DNA of 64,000 bases, taken from JAKFWI01 sp031399165 (GTDB taxonomy: Bacteria; Pseudomonadota; Alphaproteobacteria; Caulobacterales; Aquidulcibacteraceae). The position numbers and the translations under genes are program-made. Position 1 is the stretch's first letter. The number at the start of each line of letters is the position of its first letter. The notes under the pieces were generated by a model. It made no database searches. It saw nothing but the letters and a program-made list of their open reading frames with translations, and was not told where the DNA came from. This document shows, one piece after another, positions 43,286 to 51,736 of the stretch. The stretch is taken from the NCBI GenBank assembly GCA_031399165.1, contig JANNOO010000027.1, positions 62,001-126,000 of the forward strand, read 5' to 3'.

Positions 43286-44155
43286 TCAGCCCCAATAAAG
43301 CCGCGTCGGATTGTCCACGAGCAGCTTCTGCTGGAGCGCCACTGTCGGCGCGATCCGGGGGATGTAATCCACCAACTGCCCATCGTCCGGCACATGCGTC
43401 GTCATGTTCGGATGCGGCCAATCGGTGCCCCAGAGCACACGATCGGGGAAGCGCTCCACGAGGCGCGCGCAGAACGGCACGACGTCGTCGTAGGGCGGGC
43501 CGGTTATGGAAAGCCGCTCGGGACATGACACCTTGCTCCAGATGTTGTCATGCTCCTCCAGCAGGCGCTCGAACGCCTGAAATTGAGGATGATCAACACC
43601 CAGACTCACATCCGGCCGGCCCATGTGGTCGACGATGACTTTCGTCGGCAGGCTGGTGAAGAACGGCGCCAGATCGGCCAGATCGGCCGCCTCGAAATAA
43701 ACCACCAAATGCCAGCCCAAAGGCGCGATCTTGTTCGCCGTCCGCGTCAGCACGTCGAGCGGCGTATAGTCGGCGAGGCGTTTGACGAAATTGAACCGCA
43801 CGCCGCGCACGCCGGCTTCATCCAGTTCTTTGAGGTCAGCTGCGGAGATATCCTCCGCCACAGTCGCCACGCCGCGCGCCTTGCCGCCCGAGGCGCGCAT
43901 GGCGTCAACCATCGCTCTGTTATCCTTGCCGTGGCAGGTCGCTTGCACGATCACGTTTTTGTCGAACCCAAGAAGGTCGCGCAGCGCGAACAGCTTTTCC
44001 TTCGGCGCGTCGCACGGCGTGTATTTTCGCTCCGGCGCATACGGAAACACCGCTTCCGGTCCGAACACGTGGCAATGCGCGTCTACGGCGCCGGGCGGCG
44101 GTTTGTAGGCCGGCTTGCTGGGGTTGGGATGAAACGGCTTGTAGTTTGCGTCCAT
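43286..44155 (-). CDS. ligI: 2-pyrone-4,6-dicarboxylate lactonase
   Basis: LigI hydrolyses 2-pyrone-4,6-dicarboxylate to 4-oxalomesaconate and belongs to the amidohydrolase superfamily, though it needs no metal. N-terminal AVDAHCHVFGP, VIVQATCHGKDN, DHMGRPD and C-terminal WGTDWPHPNMT hold the substrate-binding residues. Length 289 aa. It is 3 bases downstream of ligJ, and the ligA gene begins 83 bases further on. Confidence 0.95.
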   Translation of the reverse strand: MDANYKPFHPNPSKPAYKPPPGAVDAHCHVFGPEAVFPYAPERKYTPCDAPKEKLFALRDLLGFDKNVIVQATCHGKDNRAMVDAMRASGGKARGVATVAEDISAADLKELDEAGVRGVRFNFVKRLADYTPLDVLTRTANKIAPLGWHLVVYFEAADLADLAPFFTSLPTKVIVDHMGRPDVSLGVDHPQFQAFERLLEEHDNIWSKVSCPERLSITGPPYDDVVPFCARLVERFPDRVLWGTDWPHPNMTTHVPDDGQLVDYIPRIAPTVALQQKLLVDNPTRLYWG

Positions 44156-44158
44156 GAT

Positions 44159-45175
44159 TTACACTGCCAGATGTTTGGCGATGAGCGGGAAAACCCGCTT
44201 GGCATTGCCTTCAAAAATCTTCGCCTTTGCCGCCGCGTCGATCGCCGCTGCGTCGATGTAGCGCTTGGTATCGTCGTAATAATGCCCGCTTTCGGGATCG
44301 ATGCCGCGCACAGCGCCGACCATTTCCGAACCAAACAGAATGTTCTCCGGCGCGATCACCTTCAGCAGCAGATCGATCCCCGGCTGGTGATAGACGCACG
44401 TATCGAAGAACACGTTATTCATCAAATGCTCGGTCAGCAGCGGCTTCTTCATGTCCTGCGCGATGCCGCGATAGCGGCCCCAATGATACGGCGCCGCGCC
44501 GCCGCCATGGGGAATGATCAGGCGCAAAGTCGGGAAATCCTTGAACAGATCGCCTTGCACCAGCTGCATGAATGCGGTCACGTCAGCGTTGATGTAATGC
44601 GCCCCGGTGGTGTGGAAGCACGGATTGCACGCCGCCGAAACGTGCACCATCGCCGGCACATCCAGCTCGACCATCTTTTCGTAGACCGGATACCAGGCCT
44701 TGTCGGTTAGCGGCGGGCTGTCCCACTTGCCGCCCGAAGGATCGGGATTGAGATTGCAGCCGATGAAGCCCAATTCCTTCACGCACCGCTCAAGCTCGGC
44801 CACGGAATTCTTCGGCGCCACGCCCGGCGATTGCGGCAATTGGCAAACGCCAACGAAATTTTTTGGATAAAGCCGCACGACGCGGTGGATCAGATCGTTG
44901 GCAAGCTGCGTCCAGGCCATAGACACATCCTCGCCGCCGATGTGATGCCCCATCCAGCTCGCGCGCGGCGAAAAGATCGTCAGGTCAGAGCCGCGCTCGC
45001 GCTGCAATTTCAGCTGCGCGCCCTCCAGACTTTCCCTGATCTGGTCATCCGAAATGTCCGGCCGGGCCAAATTCTTGATGAATTGCGCATCGCCAAGATG
45101 CGCCTTCTGCGCCTCGCGATAGTCCTCAAGCGGCTTTGGCGTTGTCGTGTAATGGCCGTGGCAATCGATAATCAT
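44159..45175 (-). CDS. ligJ: 4-oxalomesaconate hydratase
   Basis: LigJ hydrates 4-oxalomesaconate to 4-carboxy-4-hydroxy-2-oxoadipate; it is a zinc-dependent amidohydrolase-fold enzyme. The N-terminal metal-binding MIIDCHGHYTT, VHVSAACN, LIIPHGGGAAPYHWGR and ILFGSEMVGAVRG are diagnostic. Length 338 aa. Its ATG (45175) overlaps the preceding gene's stop by four bases. Confidence 0.95.
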   Translation of the reverse strand: MIIDCHGHYTTTPKPLEDYREAQKAHLGDAQFIKNLARPDISDDQIRESLEGAQLKLQRERGSDLTIFSPRASWMGHHIGGEDVSMAWTQLANDLIHRVVRLYPKNFVGVCQLPQSPGVAPKNSVAELERCVKELGFIGCNLNPDPSGGKWDSPPLTDKAWYPVYEKMVELDVPAMVHVSAACNPCFHTTGAHYINADVTAFMQLVQGDLFKDFPTLRLIIPHGGGAAPYHWGRYRGIAQDMKKPLLTEHLMNNVFFDTCVYHQPGIDLLLKVIAPENILFGSEMVGAVRGIDPESGHYYDDTKRYIDAAAIDAAAKAKIFEGNAKRVFPLIAKHLAV

Positions 45176-46071
45176 GCACTCTCTCGCTCAATTCTGTTTT
45201 CGGCGGCTATTTCTTCAAGCAGCGCGTCCAGCATCGCGCCCAGGTCGGTTTCGTTCAGCGCGCCCTTATGCAGCGCCGCCCACTCCTGGCGCTCCGCACA
45301 GGCCGCGCTCATCAGCGGCGCCAGCCCCGCTTCCTGCACAGTTTTGGCGGCTTCGCGCATTTCTTCTGCGCGGCGCGCGCCATGCTCCAACGCGCGGGAA
45401 ATCATGTAGCGCGTCAGCCTTTCCCAATCCGGGATCGGCAACAAATCAGAAAGCGACGCCAGCACGTCTCTCTCGACGCCATAATGGCGCGCCGCAATCA
45501 TCGATTCCGTCAGCAGCGATTCGAGCCCTTTGACAATCACGCTGCGGCACATCTTCGTCGCCGAAGCGCGGCCGACCTGATCGGACGTGACGCGCGCTGA
45601 AATTCCAAGGGGCGTTGCGCGCTGAAGATATTCGGCTGCATGGGCGCCGCCGAGCAAGGTCGGCGAAGCAATCCGCTTGGGATGGATCGGCGTCATCACA
45701 GCCGCCTCGACATAGCGCCCGCCGGCGCCATCGATGATGTGCGCTGCCTGCTGCTTCACCCCGGGCGAGGCTGAATTCATATCGACATAAAACGCGCCCG
45801 CGCCGATTCCGCCGGCGACGGACCGCGCCGCATCCAGATCAGAGGCCGCCGTCACCGCGCAGAAGACCAGCTCCGCGCCCTGCGCCGCCTCCGCGGCGTT
45901 CGCCGCCGCACGCACGCCCAATTTTGGCGCTGCGCGGCTCGGCGCGCTGTTCGGATCAGAAAATTTTATGTCGTAGGCGATGAGGTCTTCCACGCCGGCC
46001 TCGGTCAAATCCTCCGCCAGGGTCGTGCCGACTTCGCCAAAGCCGATCAGGCAAATTCGCGAGAAGCTCAT
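45172..46071 (-). CDS. NAD(P)-dependent oxidoreductase, DUF1932 (6-phosphogluconate dehydrogenase-like)
   Basis: A 299-aa beta-hydroxyacid dehydrogenase-like protein: Rossmann motif ICLIGFGEVGTTLAEDL, DMNSASPGVKQQAA and a C-terminal DUF1932 helical domain (KMCRSVIVKGLESLLTESMIAARHYGVERDVLASL). It lies inside the lig operon between ligU and ligJ with four-base overlaps on both sides. Relatives occur beside PCA 4,5-cleavage genes in other bacteria, but the reaction is not part of the textbook pathway; reduction or oxidation of an oxalomesaconate-level intermediate is only a guess. Confidence 0.85.
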   Translation of the reverse strand: MSFSRICLIGFGEVGTTLAEDLTEAGVEDLIAYDIKFSDPNSAPSRAAPKLGVRAAANAAEAAQGAELVFCAVTAASDLDAARSVAGGIGAGAFYVDMNSASPGVKQQAAHIIDGAGGRYVEAAVMTPIHPKRIASPTLLGGAHAAEYLQRATPLGISARVTSDQVGRASATKMCRSVIVKGLESLLTESMIAARHYGVERDVLASLSDLLPIPDWERLTRYMISRALEHGARRAEEMREAAKTVQEAGLAPLMSAACAERQEWAALHKGALNETDLGAMLDALLEEIAAENRIERESA

Positions 46072-47159
46072 TTATCCGGCCATGCCGCAGCCGGCGCCAT
46101 GATCTCGCCGCGCATCAGAAGCCTTGCCGTGCGCAGCAAAGCCGCGCGGCGCACTTCGATTTCATTGCCGTTCAGCGTCACATCCATATCGACGGTGAAG
46201 AAGCCCGTCGGGTGCTCCACTTCCAGCGTCTTCACCTTCGTCACGTCGGCAATGCCAGCCACTTCCGCCGCCACCGAGCCGGGCGTGACGCACGCTGTCG
46301 CCACGCTCACCGCGCCAAACACGCCGATCGCATCATGCACGCGGTGCGGAATGAAAGTGCGCGTGCAGATCGCCCCGCCGTTTTGTGGCCGCGCGACCAG
46401 GCACATCTTCGGCACGGTCTTTTGGGTTACGTCGCCGAGATTCATCATCGGCCCGATTTTCAGCCTGATCGCCTCGACGCGCTTTTTCAGCGCCGCATCG
46501 GCTTCCAGTTCCTCCGGGCTTTCATACCCCGACTTGCCGAAATCCTTCGCGCGCATGACAACGACCGGCATACCATTGTCGATCGCGGTCAGTTCAATCC
46601 CGTCGACAACATCATTGGCATTGCCTGTCGGCAGCAGCTTGCCGCAGCTTGATCCGGCCACGTCAAGAAAATCGATCGGGATCGGCGCAGCGGTGCCTGG
46701 CACGCCGTCGATGCGCGCGCCGCCGGCATATTCCACCTTGCCGCCAGGCGTTTGAATTCGCGCCACGGCCACCGATTTGGTGTTCACCATGTGAATGCGC
46801 ACATCAGTGAATTCAGAGCCCGCCTTCACGATGCCTTGTTCGATCGCGTACGGCCCAATGCCCGCGAGCAGGTTTCCGCAATTTTGCGAGTCCGAAACCT
46901 CGGCCTTGTCGACCACGACCTGCAAGAACAGGTAATCCACATCGACGTCACCACGCGTCGGCGGGCTGACGACCGCGACCTTGCTCGTCAGCGGGTGCGC
47001 GCCGCCCATGCCGTCGATCTGACGCGCATCGGGAGAGCCCATAACCGCCAGCAGTACAGCATCGCGTGTTGCGGCATCGGCTGGCAAATCCTCGGCGCGA
47101 AAATACAAACCCTTGGACGTGCCGCCGCGCATCACCGTGCAGGGTATGGCGATCTGCAT
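46068..47159 (-). CDS. ligU: 4-oxalomesaconate tautomerase
   Basis: LigU (PrpF/GalD family, diaminopimelate epimerase-like fold) isomerises 4-oxalomesaconate between double-bond forms before hydration. Family marks are IPCTVMRGGTSKGLYF, DGMGGAHPLTSKVAVV, SDSQNCGNLLAGIGPYAIEQG and PTGNANDVVDGI. Length 363 aa. The ATG at 47159 lies on the ligK stop. Confidence 0.93.
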   Translation of the reverse strand: MQIAIPCTVMRGGTSKGLYFRAEDLPADAATRDAVLLAVMGSPDARQIDGMGGAHPLTSKVAVVSPPTRGDVDVDYLFLQVVVDKAEVSDSQNCGNLLAGIGPYAIEQGIVKAGSEFTDVRIHMVNTKSVAVARIQTPGGKVEYAGGARIDGVPGTAAPIPIDFLDVAGSSCGKLLPTGNANDVVDGIELTAIDNGMPVVVMRAKDFGKSGYESPEELEADAALKKRVEAIRLKIGPMMNLGDVTQKTVPKMCLVARPQNGGAICTRTFIPHRVHDAIGVFGAVSVATACVTPGSVAAEVAGIADVTKVKTLEVEHPTGFFTVDMDVTLNGNEIEVRRAALLRTARLLMRGEIMAPAAAWPDK

Positions 47160-47848
47160 TATTCCTCCGGCGGCGCGTCGATATATTTAAGGCCCTTCTC
47201 TGCGAGCCGTTCACGCATCTTGTAGAGATCGAGCCCCAACACGCCAGCGGCAAGCTGCTTGCGCTTGTCTTCTTCCATCGCCTCCCGGTCCTGCGCCTTT
47301 TTCAGCACGCCGGCGGCCTCGGCCTTGCGGATCACCACCACGCCGTCATCGTCGGCCACGATCAGGTCGCCCGGATTGATCAGCGCCCCGGCGCAGACCA
47401 GCGGAACCTGCACGTTGGCGATCGTCTCCTTCACCGTTCCCTGGGCATAGATCGCCTTCGACCAGACCGGAAAGCCCATCTCGGTCAGCACCGCCGCATC
47501 ACGCACGCCGGCGTCTATGATCAGACCCTTCACGCCCCGCGCCATCAGGGAGGTGGCGAGCAGATCGCCGAAATACCCGTCCTCGCAGGGGCTGGTCGGG
47601 GCCACGACCAGCACGTCGCCCGGCTGGCATTGCTCGACCGCGGCATGGATCATCCAATTATCGCCCGGCGCGACCTCGCAGGTCACCGCCGTCGCCGCAA
47701 TGTGGCAGGGCCGGTAGATCGGGCGCATGTAGGACGCCAGCAGGCCTTTGCGGCCCTGCGCCTCGTGGGCGGTGGCCACGCCGATCGCATCGAACCCCTC
47801 GACCACGGCCTTGTCCGCCCGCTTCACATTGCGCACCACCACGGCCAT
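47159..47848 (-). CDS. ligK: 4-carboxy-4-hydroxy-2-oxoadipate aldolase
   Basis: LigK cleaves 4-carboxy-4-hydroxy-2-oxoadipate to pyruvate and oxaloacetate, the last step of the pathway (HMG/CHA class II-type aldolase, RraA fold). GVRDAAVLTEMGFPVWSK supplies the Arg-Asp metal site, and AGDNW-like MIHAAVEQCQPGDVLVV and GYFGDLLATSLMARG are typical. Length 229 aa. First gene of an eight-gene operon; no LigR-type regulator lies within the window. Confidence 0.94.
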   Translation of the reverse strand: MAVVVRNVKRADKAVVEGFDAIGVATAHEAQGRKGLLASYMRPIYRPCHIAATAVTCEVAPGDNWMIHAAVEQCQPGDVLVVAPTSPCEDGYFGDLLATSLMARGVKGLIIDAGVRDAAVLTEMGFPVWSKAIYAQGTVKETIANVQVPLVCAGALINPGDLIVADDDGVVVIRKAEAAGVLKKAQDREAMEEDKRKQLAAGVLGLDLYKMRERLAEKGLKYIDAPPEE

Positions 47849-47951
47849 CGGCTCTGTTTCCCCACAAATAGATGCGGATCGTTATCGTGACGCCCGCTGA
47901 CAAATCAATGGCCTGCGCCCGCAGGTTAAGCCGGGCTGGCCTATTAAACGG

Positions 47952-47964
47952 AAATTGGCAATTT
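47952..47964. promoter_or_regulatory. Small dyad upstream of ligK
   Basis: AAATTG-G-CAATTT is a perfect 13-base dyad in the 187-base gap between ligK and the divergent gene at 48036, about 104 bases before the ligK ATG. The gap is also the only long intergenic stretch before the lig operon, so its promoter and any operator should be here. No regulator can be assigned. Confidence 0.3.
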
Positions 47965-48035
47965 TCTTAGGAACCACAAGCCGCTCGGGCCCTTATCAAT
48001 AGCTGGATAGAGCGGCGATTTTTTAGAGTGGAGCC

Positions 48036-48515
48036 ATGAGCCTTTTGGAATTTTTCGGACGCGGATCGCTTCTGGGCGGTCGGGCGAGGCATCGGGAGCA
48101 ATATTTTCCCTTGCTCGAGCATGCGCCACCGGGCGTGGACTGGCATTATGTCCGGCCGCGCCCGGCTGTGGCCCTGCGCGCCTGGAAGGCTGAGCGCGAC
48201 GGTCAGATCGCGTCGGCCAACGGCACGTTGCGCTATCAGGCAGGGCGCGACTGGATCGTCGAACACGGCAACAAGGACTACGCTGTCGTTCGCGCCGATA
48301 TTTTCGAGCGAACCTACACCAGCGCCGGTCCCGGCTGCTACCAGAAGCGCACGGATGTCCGTCTGCGCTATTTCAAGCTGTCGCACCCGGCGCGCATAAA
48401 AACCCTCGAAGGTGTCCGCCGCGCCGAACCTGGCGATTGGATTATTGAGGGCGTCACCGGCGAAATCTGGCCCGTGAAGGCCGAGCGGGCCCGCCGCGTT
48501 TACGCCGAGGATTAA
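48036..48515 (+). CDS. Hypothetical protein with PGDYG-like C-terminus
   Basis: A 159-aa soluble protein. The C-terminal part (FKLSHPARIKTLEGVRRAEPGDWIIEGVTGEIWPVKAERARRVYA) resembles the PGDYG domain, a small beta domain of unknown function; the middle section YAVVRADIFERTYTSAGPGCYQKR has Cys/Tyr residues but no known motif. The gene stands alone, divergent from ligK and convergent with the LhgO-like gene. I do not recognise a function. Confidence 0.65.
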   Translation: MSLLEFFGRGSLLGGRARHREQYFPLLEHAPPGVDWHYVRPRPAVALRAWKAERDGQIASANGTLRYQAGRDWIVEHGNKDYAVVRADIFERTYTSAGPGCYQKRTDVRLRYFKLSHPARIKTLEGVRRAEPGDWIIEGVTGEIWPVKAERARRVYAED

Positions 48516-48518
48516 GCC

Positions 48519-49631
48519 TCAAGCCGCCACCCTGTCGGCGATGACCTGGCCGATTGCCAGCGATGAGGTCAGCCCTGGGCTTTCGATCCCGAACAGGGCG
48601 ATCACGCCGCCCAGACCGTGCACTTCTGGCCCGTCGATGCGGAAATCGGGCTGGGGCGCGCCCGGCCCATGGATCTTCGGCCTTATACCCACGTAATCAG
48701 GAACCAGCGCGCCGTCCTTCAGCGCCGGCCAGAACTTCCGGACGGCGGCGTAAAAGCTCTCCGCCCGCGCCGGATTCACCTCGTAATTTTCTTCATCGAC
48801 CCATTCGAGGTCCGGCCCGAAATGGGCCTTGTTGCCTAGATCGCGGCGGTAATGGGTGCCCAGCGCGCCCGGAATCGGCGGCGGATATATCAAGCGGTGG
48901 AACGGCGCTTTCTGATCGACGGTGAAGTAATTGCCCTTGCCCAAATAAAGCCTGGGTATTTGCGCCGCCGGGAAGCCCTCGATTTTCGCCGCCGCGTCCT
49001 GGCAACCAAGCCCCGCCGCGATAACGAGATATTTGGCCGTCAACGCCATCGGCTCGGCGCCGCCCGCGCGCACCACCCAGCCGCCGCCGCGCGCGGGACG
49101 CGCGGCTTCAAACGGCGTGGCCAGCGCGATCGAGTTGCCCGCAGCTTCAATTTCGCCCTGCAACGCCAGCATGTAACCATGACTGTCCATCACGCCCGAC
49201 TCCGCCGAGAGCAGCGCAGCCACGGCGTTCACTTCCGGCTCCAGCCTGCGCGCTTCCTCGCCGGTCAGTTCGCTCATCCCCTCCACGTCGTTGATCGCGG
49301 CCTGCTTGCCGATCTTCGCCAGCGCCGCGATTTCGCTTTCGTCCGTAGCCACCACCAGCTTGCCGCAGCGGTCGAACGCGACGTTGTGGGCGTCAAGGAA
49401 CGGATAGAGCATCCGCCGGCCCTCGACGCAGAGCTTCGCCCGCAGTGAGCCGGTGGGATAGTAAAGCCCCGCGTGGATCACCTCGGAATTGCGCGAGGAA
49501 ATGCCAGCGCCGGTCCGGCGCTCCTTCTCCAGCACGACCACCGAAAGCCCGCGCTCACCCAGCCGGTAGGCCGCCGCCAAGCCTACGGCGCCGCCGCCGA
49601 CCACAACGGCGTCAATGTCGAACTCGCTCAT
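48519..49631 (-). CDS. LhgO-like FAD-dependent L-2-hydroxyacid oxidase
   Basis: A 370-aa FAD oxidoreductase like L-2-hydroxyglutarate dehydrogenase (LhgO, respiratory-chain linked). The FAD motif is VVVGGGAVGLAAAYRLGERGLSVVVLEKE; EVIHAGLYYPTGSLRAKLC and PRLYLGKGNYFTVDQ are LhgO/YgaF-like, and LGGVIALFGIESPGLTSSLAIG is a conserved C-terminal piece. The start is ATG 49631 (MSEFDIDAVVV); an upstream start at 49658 would add a basic leader. Substrate is inferred from the family. Confidence 0.85.
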   Translation of the reverse strand: MSEFDIDAVVVGGGAVGLAAAYRLGERGLSVVVLEKERRTGAGISSRNSEVIHAGLYYPTGSLRAKLCVEGRRMLYPFLDAHNVAFDRCGKLVVATDESEIAALAKIGKQAAINDVEGMSELTGEEARRLEPEVNAVAALLSAESGVMDSHGYMLALQGEIEAAGNSIALATPFEAARPARGGGWVVRAGGAEPMALTAKYLVIAAGLGCQDAAAKIEGFPAAQIPRLYLGKGNYFTVDQKAPFHRLIYPPPIPGALGTHYRRDLGNKAHFGPDLEWVDEENYEVNPARAESFYAAVRKFWPALKDGALVPDYVGIRPKIHGPGAPQPDFRIDGPEVHGLGGVIALFGIESPGLTSSLAIGQVIADRVAA

Positions 49632-49766
49632 CAGCCCTCGTCTCCGGCCCGCTTTCACGGCCTAGCGGCTATGTCCTAATATCCGGATCCTAGCCGCCCC
49701 CCGGATGGCGCTTCCGCCGCAGGCGGATACAAAAACCAAACGCCATACAGCTTCAGGGGCCCTTGG

Positions 49767-50429
49767 ATGCACCGACTAGCCGTTCTCGCCGCCGCAGCTC
49801 TCGCCCTGGCCAGCTGCGTGGCGATCGCCGGTCCCCCGCCCCTTGCTTCCGGTCCGTTCCCAACTTCGCCTTTCGCCGACGCGCCGATTGAGGCGGCCGC
49901 TGGCGGCTATACGCTAGACCCTCATCACACGAGCGTGATCTGGCGAGTGCGCCACATGAACCTCTCCATGTACACAGCGCGGTTCAATACAGTGGCGGGC
50001 AAGCTCACGCTCGAACCCGGTGCGCCCGCCCGTAGCGCTCTGACTGTCTCAATTGACGCCAATTCCGTCGACACCGGCTTTAGGGACAGGGACGGAAACT
50101 CCAGCTTTGACGCGCAAATTGCGGAGGTTCTGGGTGCTGCCAGAACGCCCAGCATAATCTTCACCGCCCGCACGATCACACGCACCGGGCCGCGGACGGG
50201 TATCGTCGCCGGCGATCTGACGATGAACGGTTTCACCAGACCGGCCGTCCTCGAAACGACATTTCTGAATTACGCCGCGCGCACGGCGCTTAGCGCCAAG
50301 CCGGTTATCGCTTTTTCCGCACGCGCCGTTATAAAGCGCTCGGACTGGGGAGCTTCCAACCCGATCTTTTCCCTGTTCGCCGGGGACGAAGTCGAGATCA
50401 TCGTCGAAGCCGAATTCATTAAGGATTGA
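49767..50429 (+). CDS. YceI family lipoprotein
   Basis: A 220-aa YceI-domain protein with a lipoprotein signal (ALALASC, Cys17). YceI proteins are periplasmic lipocalin-like isoprenoid/quinone binders. Family features are YTLDPHHTSVIWRVRHMNLSMYTARFNTVAGKLTL, NSVDTGFRDRD and GDLTMNGFTRPAVLE, with a C-terminal IKRSDWGASNPIFSLFAGDEVEIIVEAEF. It is followed after 4 bases by cytochrome b561 and then another YceI, a frequent combination. Confidence 0.92.
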   Translation: MHRLAVLAAAALALASCVAIAGPPPLASGPFPTSPFADAPIEAAAGGYTLDPHHTSVIWRVRHMNLSMYTARFNTVAGKLTLEPGAPARSALTVSIDANSVDTGFRDRDGNSSFDAQIAEVLGAARTPSIIFTARTITRTGPRTGIVAGDLTMNGFTRPAVLETTFLNYAARTALSAKPVIAFSARAVIKRSDWGASNPIFSLFAGDEVEIIVEAEFIKD

Positions 50430-50433
50430 GTGC

Positions 50434-51066
50434 ATGGCCGCACGTACCGACCGCTACACGATTGTCGCCATAACGTTGCACTGGCTGATTGCGATCTGCA
50501 TTCTCAACATGATCCCGATGGGTCTCTGGATGACCGACGCGATCAACGTGCCAGAAACCAAATCGTCCGCATACCAAGCGTTCCAACTCCACAAATCCAT
50601 CGGCCTCACGATCCTGGTGCTCAGCATCCTGCGCCTGATCTGGCGGCTCACACACAAGCCGCCGCCGCTGAACCCGCTTATGCCAGCGTGGGAAAAATTC
50701 GCCGCCAACGCGACGCACACCCTGTTCTACGTCATTATGATCGGCCTGCCGCTCACCGGGTGGCTCTACGTGTCAACGGGCTGGTCATTTGCCTATAACA
50801 TGGCGCTCAACGTGCCGACGGTGTGGTTTGGCCAGTTCACCGTGCCGCACATTCCAGGCTTTGCCGAAGCGCCTAAAGAAACCAAAGAAGCCGCGGCCGT
50901 CGGCTTCTTGAAGACGCACGAGCTGCTGGCCTACTTCACGCTCGCTTTAGCGGCTCTTCACATTGCCGCCGCACTTAAGCATCATTTTGTCAGCAGGGAT
51001 GACACGTTAGCGCACATGCTGCCTTTTCTCCGCCGCAAGGCGAACCAGAACATTACCCAATCCTGA
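50434..51066 (+). CDS. Cytochrome b561 family protein
   Basis: A 210-aa inner-membrane di-heme cytochrome b561 with four helices. His residues for heme lie in ITLHWLIAICILNM, QLHKSIGLTILVLS, THTLFYVIMIGLPL and KTHELLAYFTLALAALHIAAALKHHF. It is likely the electron carrier partner of the flanking YceI proteins. The gene starts directly after the first yceI, with ATG at 50434. Confidence 0.93.
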   Translation: MAARTDRYTIVAITLHWLIAICILNMIPMGLWMTDAINVPETKSSAYQAFQLHKSIGLTILVLSILRLIWRLTHKPPPLNPLMPAWEKFAANATHTLFYVIMIGLPLTGWLYVSTGWSFAYNMALNVPTVWFGQFTVPHIPGFAEAPKETKEAAAVGFLKTHELLAYFTLALAALHIAAALKHHFVSRDDTLAHMLPFLRRKANQNITQS

Positions 51067-51106
51067 CGGCTGAATTAGCTGATCGCTTAAATCTGATGGA
51101 GTTGAA

Positions 51107-51655
51107 ATGATCCGCTCGCTTGCTTTCGCCGCTGTTCTGCTCGCGAGCCCGGCCTATGCCGCCCCGGCTGTCTGGAAGGTTGACTCGGCCAAGAGCAAAA
51201 TCTCCTTCAGCGGGACGGCGCCGGAGGGCGCGTTCACCGGGACGTTTGGCAAATGGACCGCCAACATCAAGTTCAGCCCGAACGAGCTTCCTGCCTCGTC
51301 CGCCGCCGTAACGATCACGCTGGATTCGGCCCGCTTGCCTGATCCCGTTGGCACAGCCAGCTTGAAAGAAGACGATTGGTTCAAGATCAAGATGTTCCCG
51401 AACGCGACCTACACGACGTCTTCGATCAAAAGCCTCGGCGGCAACAAATACGAAGCCACAGGCACGCTGAAAATTCGTGACAAGACCGTGCCTGCCAAAC
51501 TCCCCTTCACGCTGACGATCGCCGGCAAGACCGCGACCATGAACGGCTCGGTCCTTATCGACCGCTTCGCCTTCGACGTCGGCAAGCCGATCGGCGAAGA
51601 CATCGTGTCGAAGAACATCAGGGTCGACATCGCCGTCGTCGCCACAACGCCGTAA
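51107..51655 (+). CDS. YceI family periplasmic protein
   Basis: A 182-aa YceI protein with a cleavable signal peptide (MIRSLAFAAVLLASPAYA, cleavage before A-PAVWKVD). The lipocalin-like domain includes WKVDSAKSKISFSGTAPEGAFTGTFGKW, DDWFKIKMFPNATYTTSS and a C-terminal IDRFAFDVGKPIGEDIVSKNIRVDIAVVA. Third gene of yceI-cybB-yceI; sequence divergence from the first copy suggests distinct roles. Confidence 0.92.
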   Translation: MIRSLAFAAVLLASPAYAAPAVWKVDSAKSKISFSGTAPEGAFTGTFGKWTANIKFSPNELPASSAAVTITLDSARLPDPVGTASLKEDDWFKIKMFPNATYTTSSIKSLGGNKYEATGTLKIRDKTVPAKLPFTLTIAGKTATMNGSVLIDRFAFDVGKPIGEDIVSKNIRVDIAVVATTP

Positions 51656-51736
51656 CCCGCGACGCGATCCACCCTCTCCCACAAGGTGAGAAGGAAGGAC
51701 TCACCTGACGGCGGCTCGCGTGCTAACGCGCGCCTC

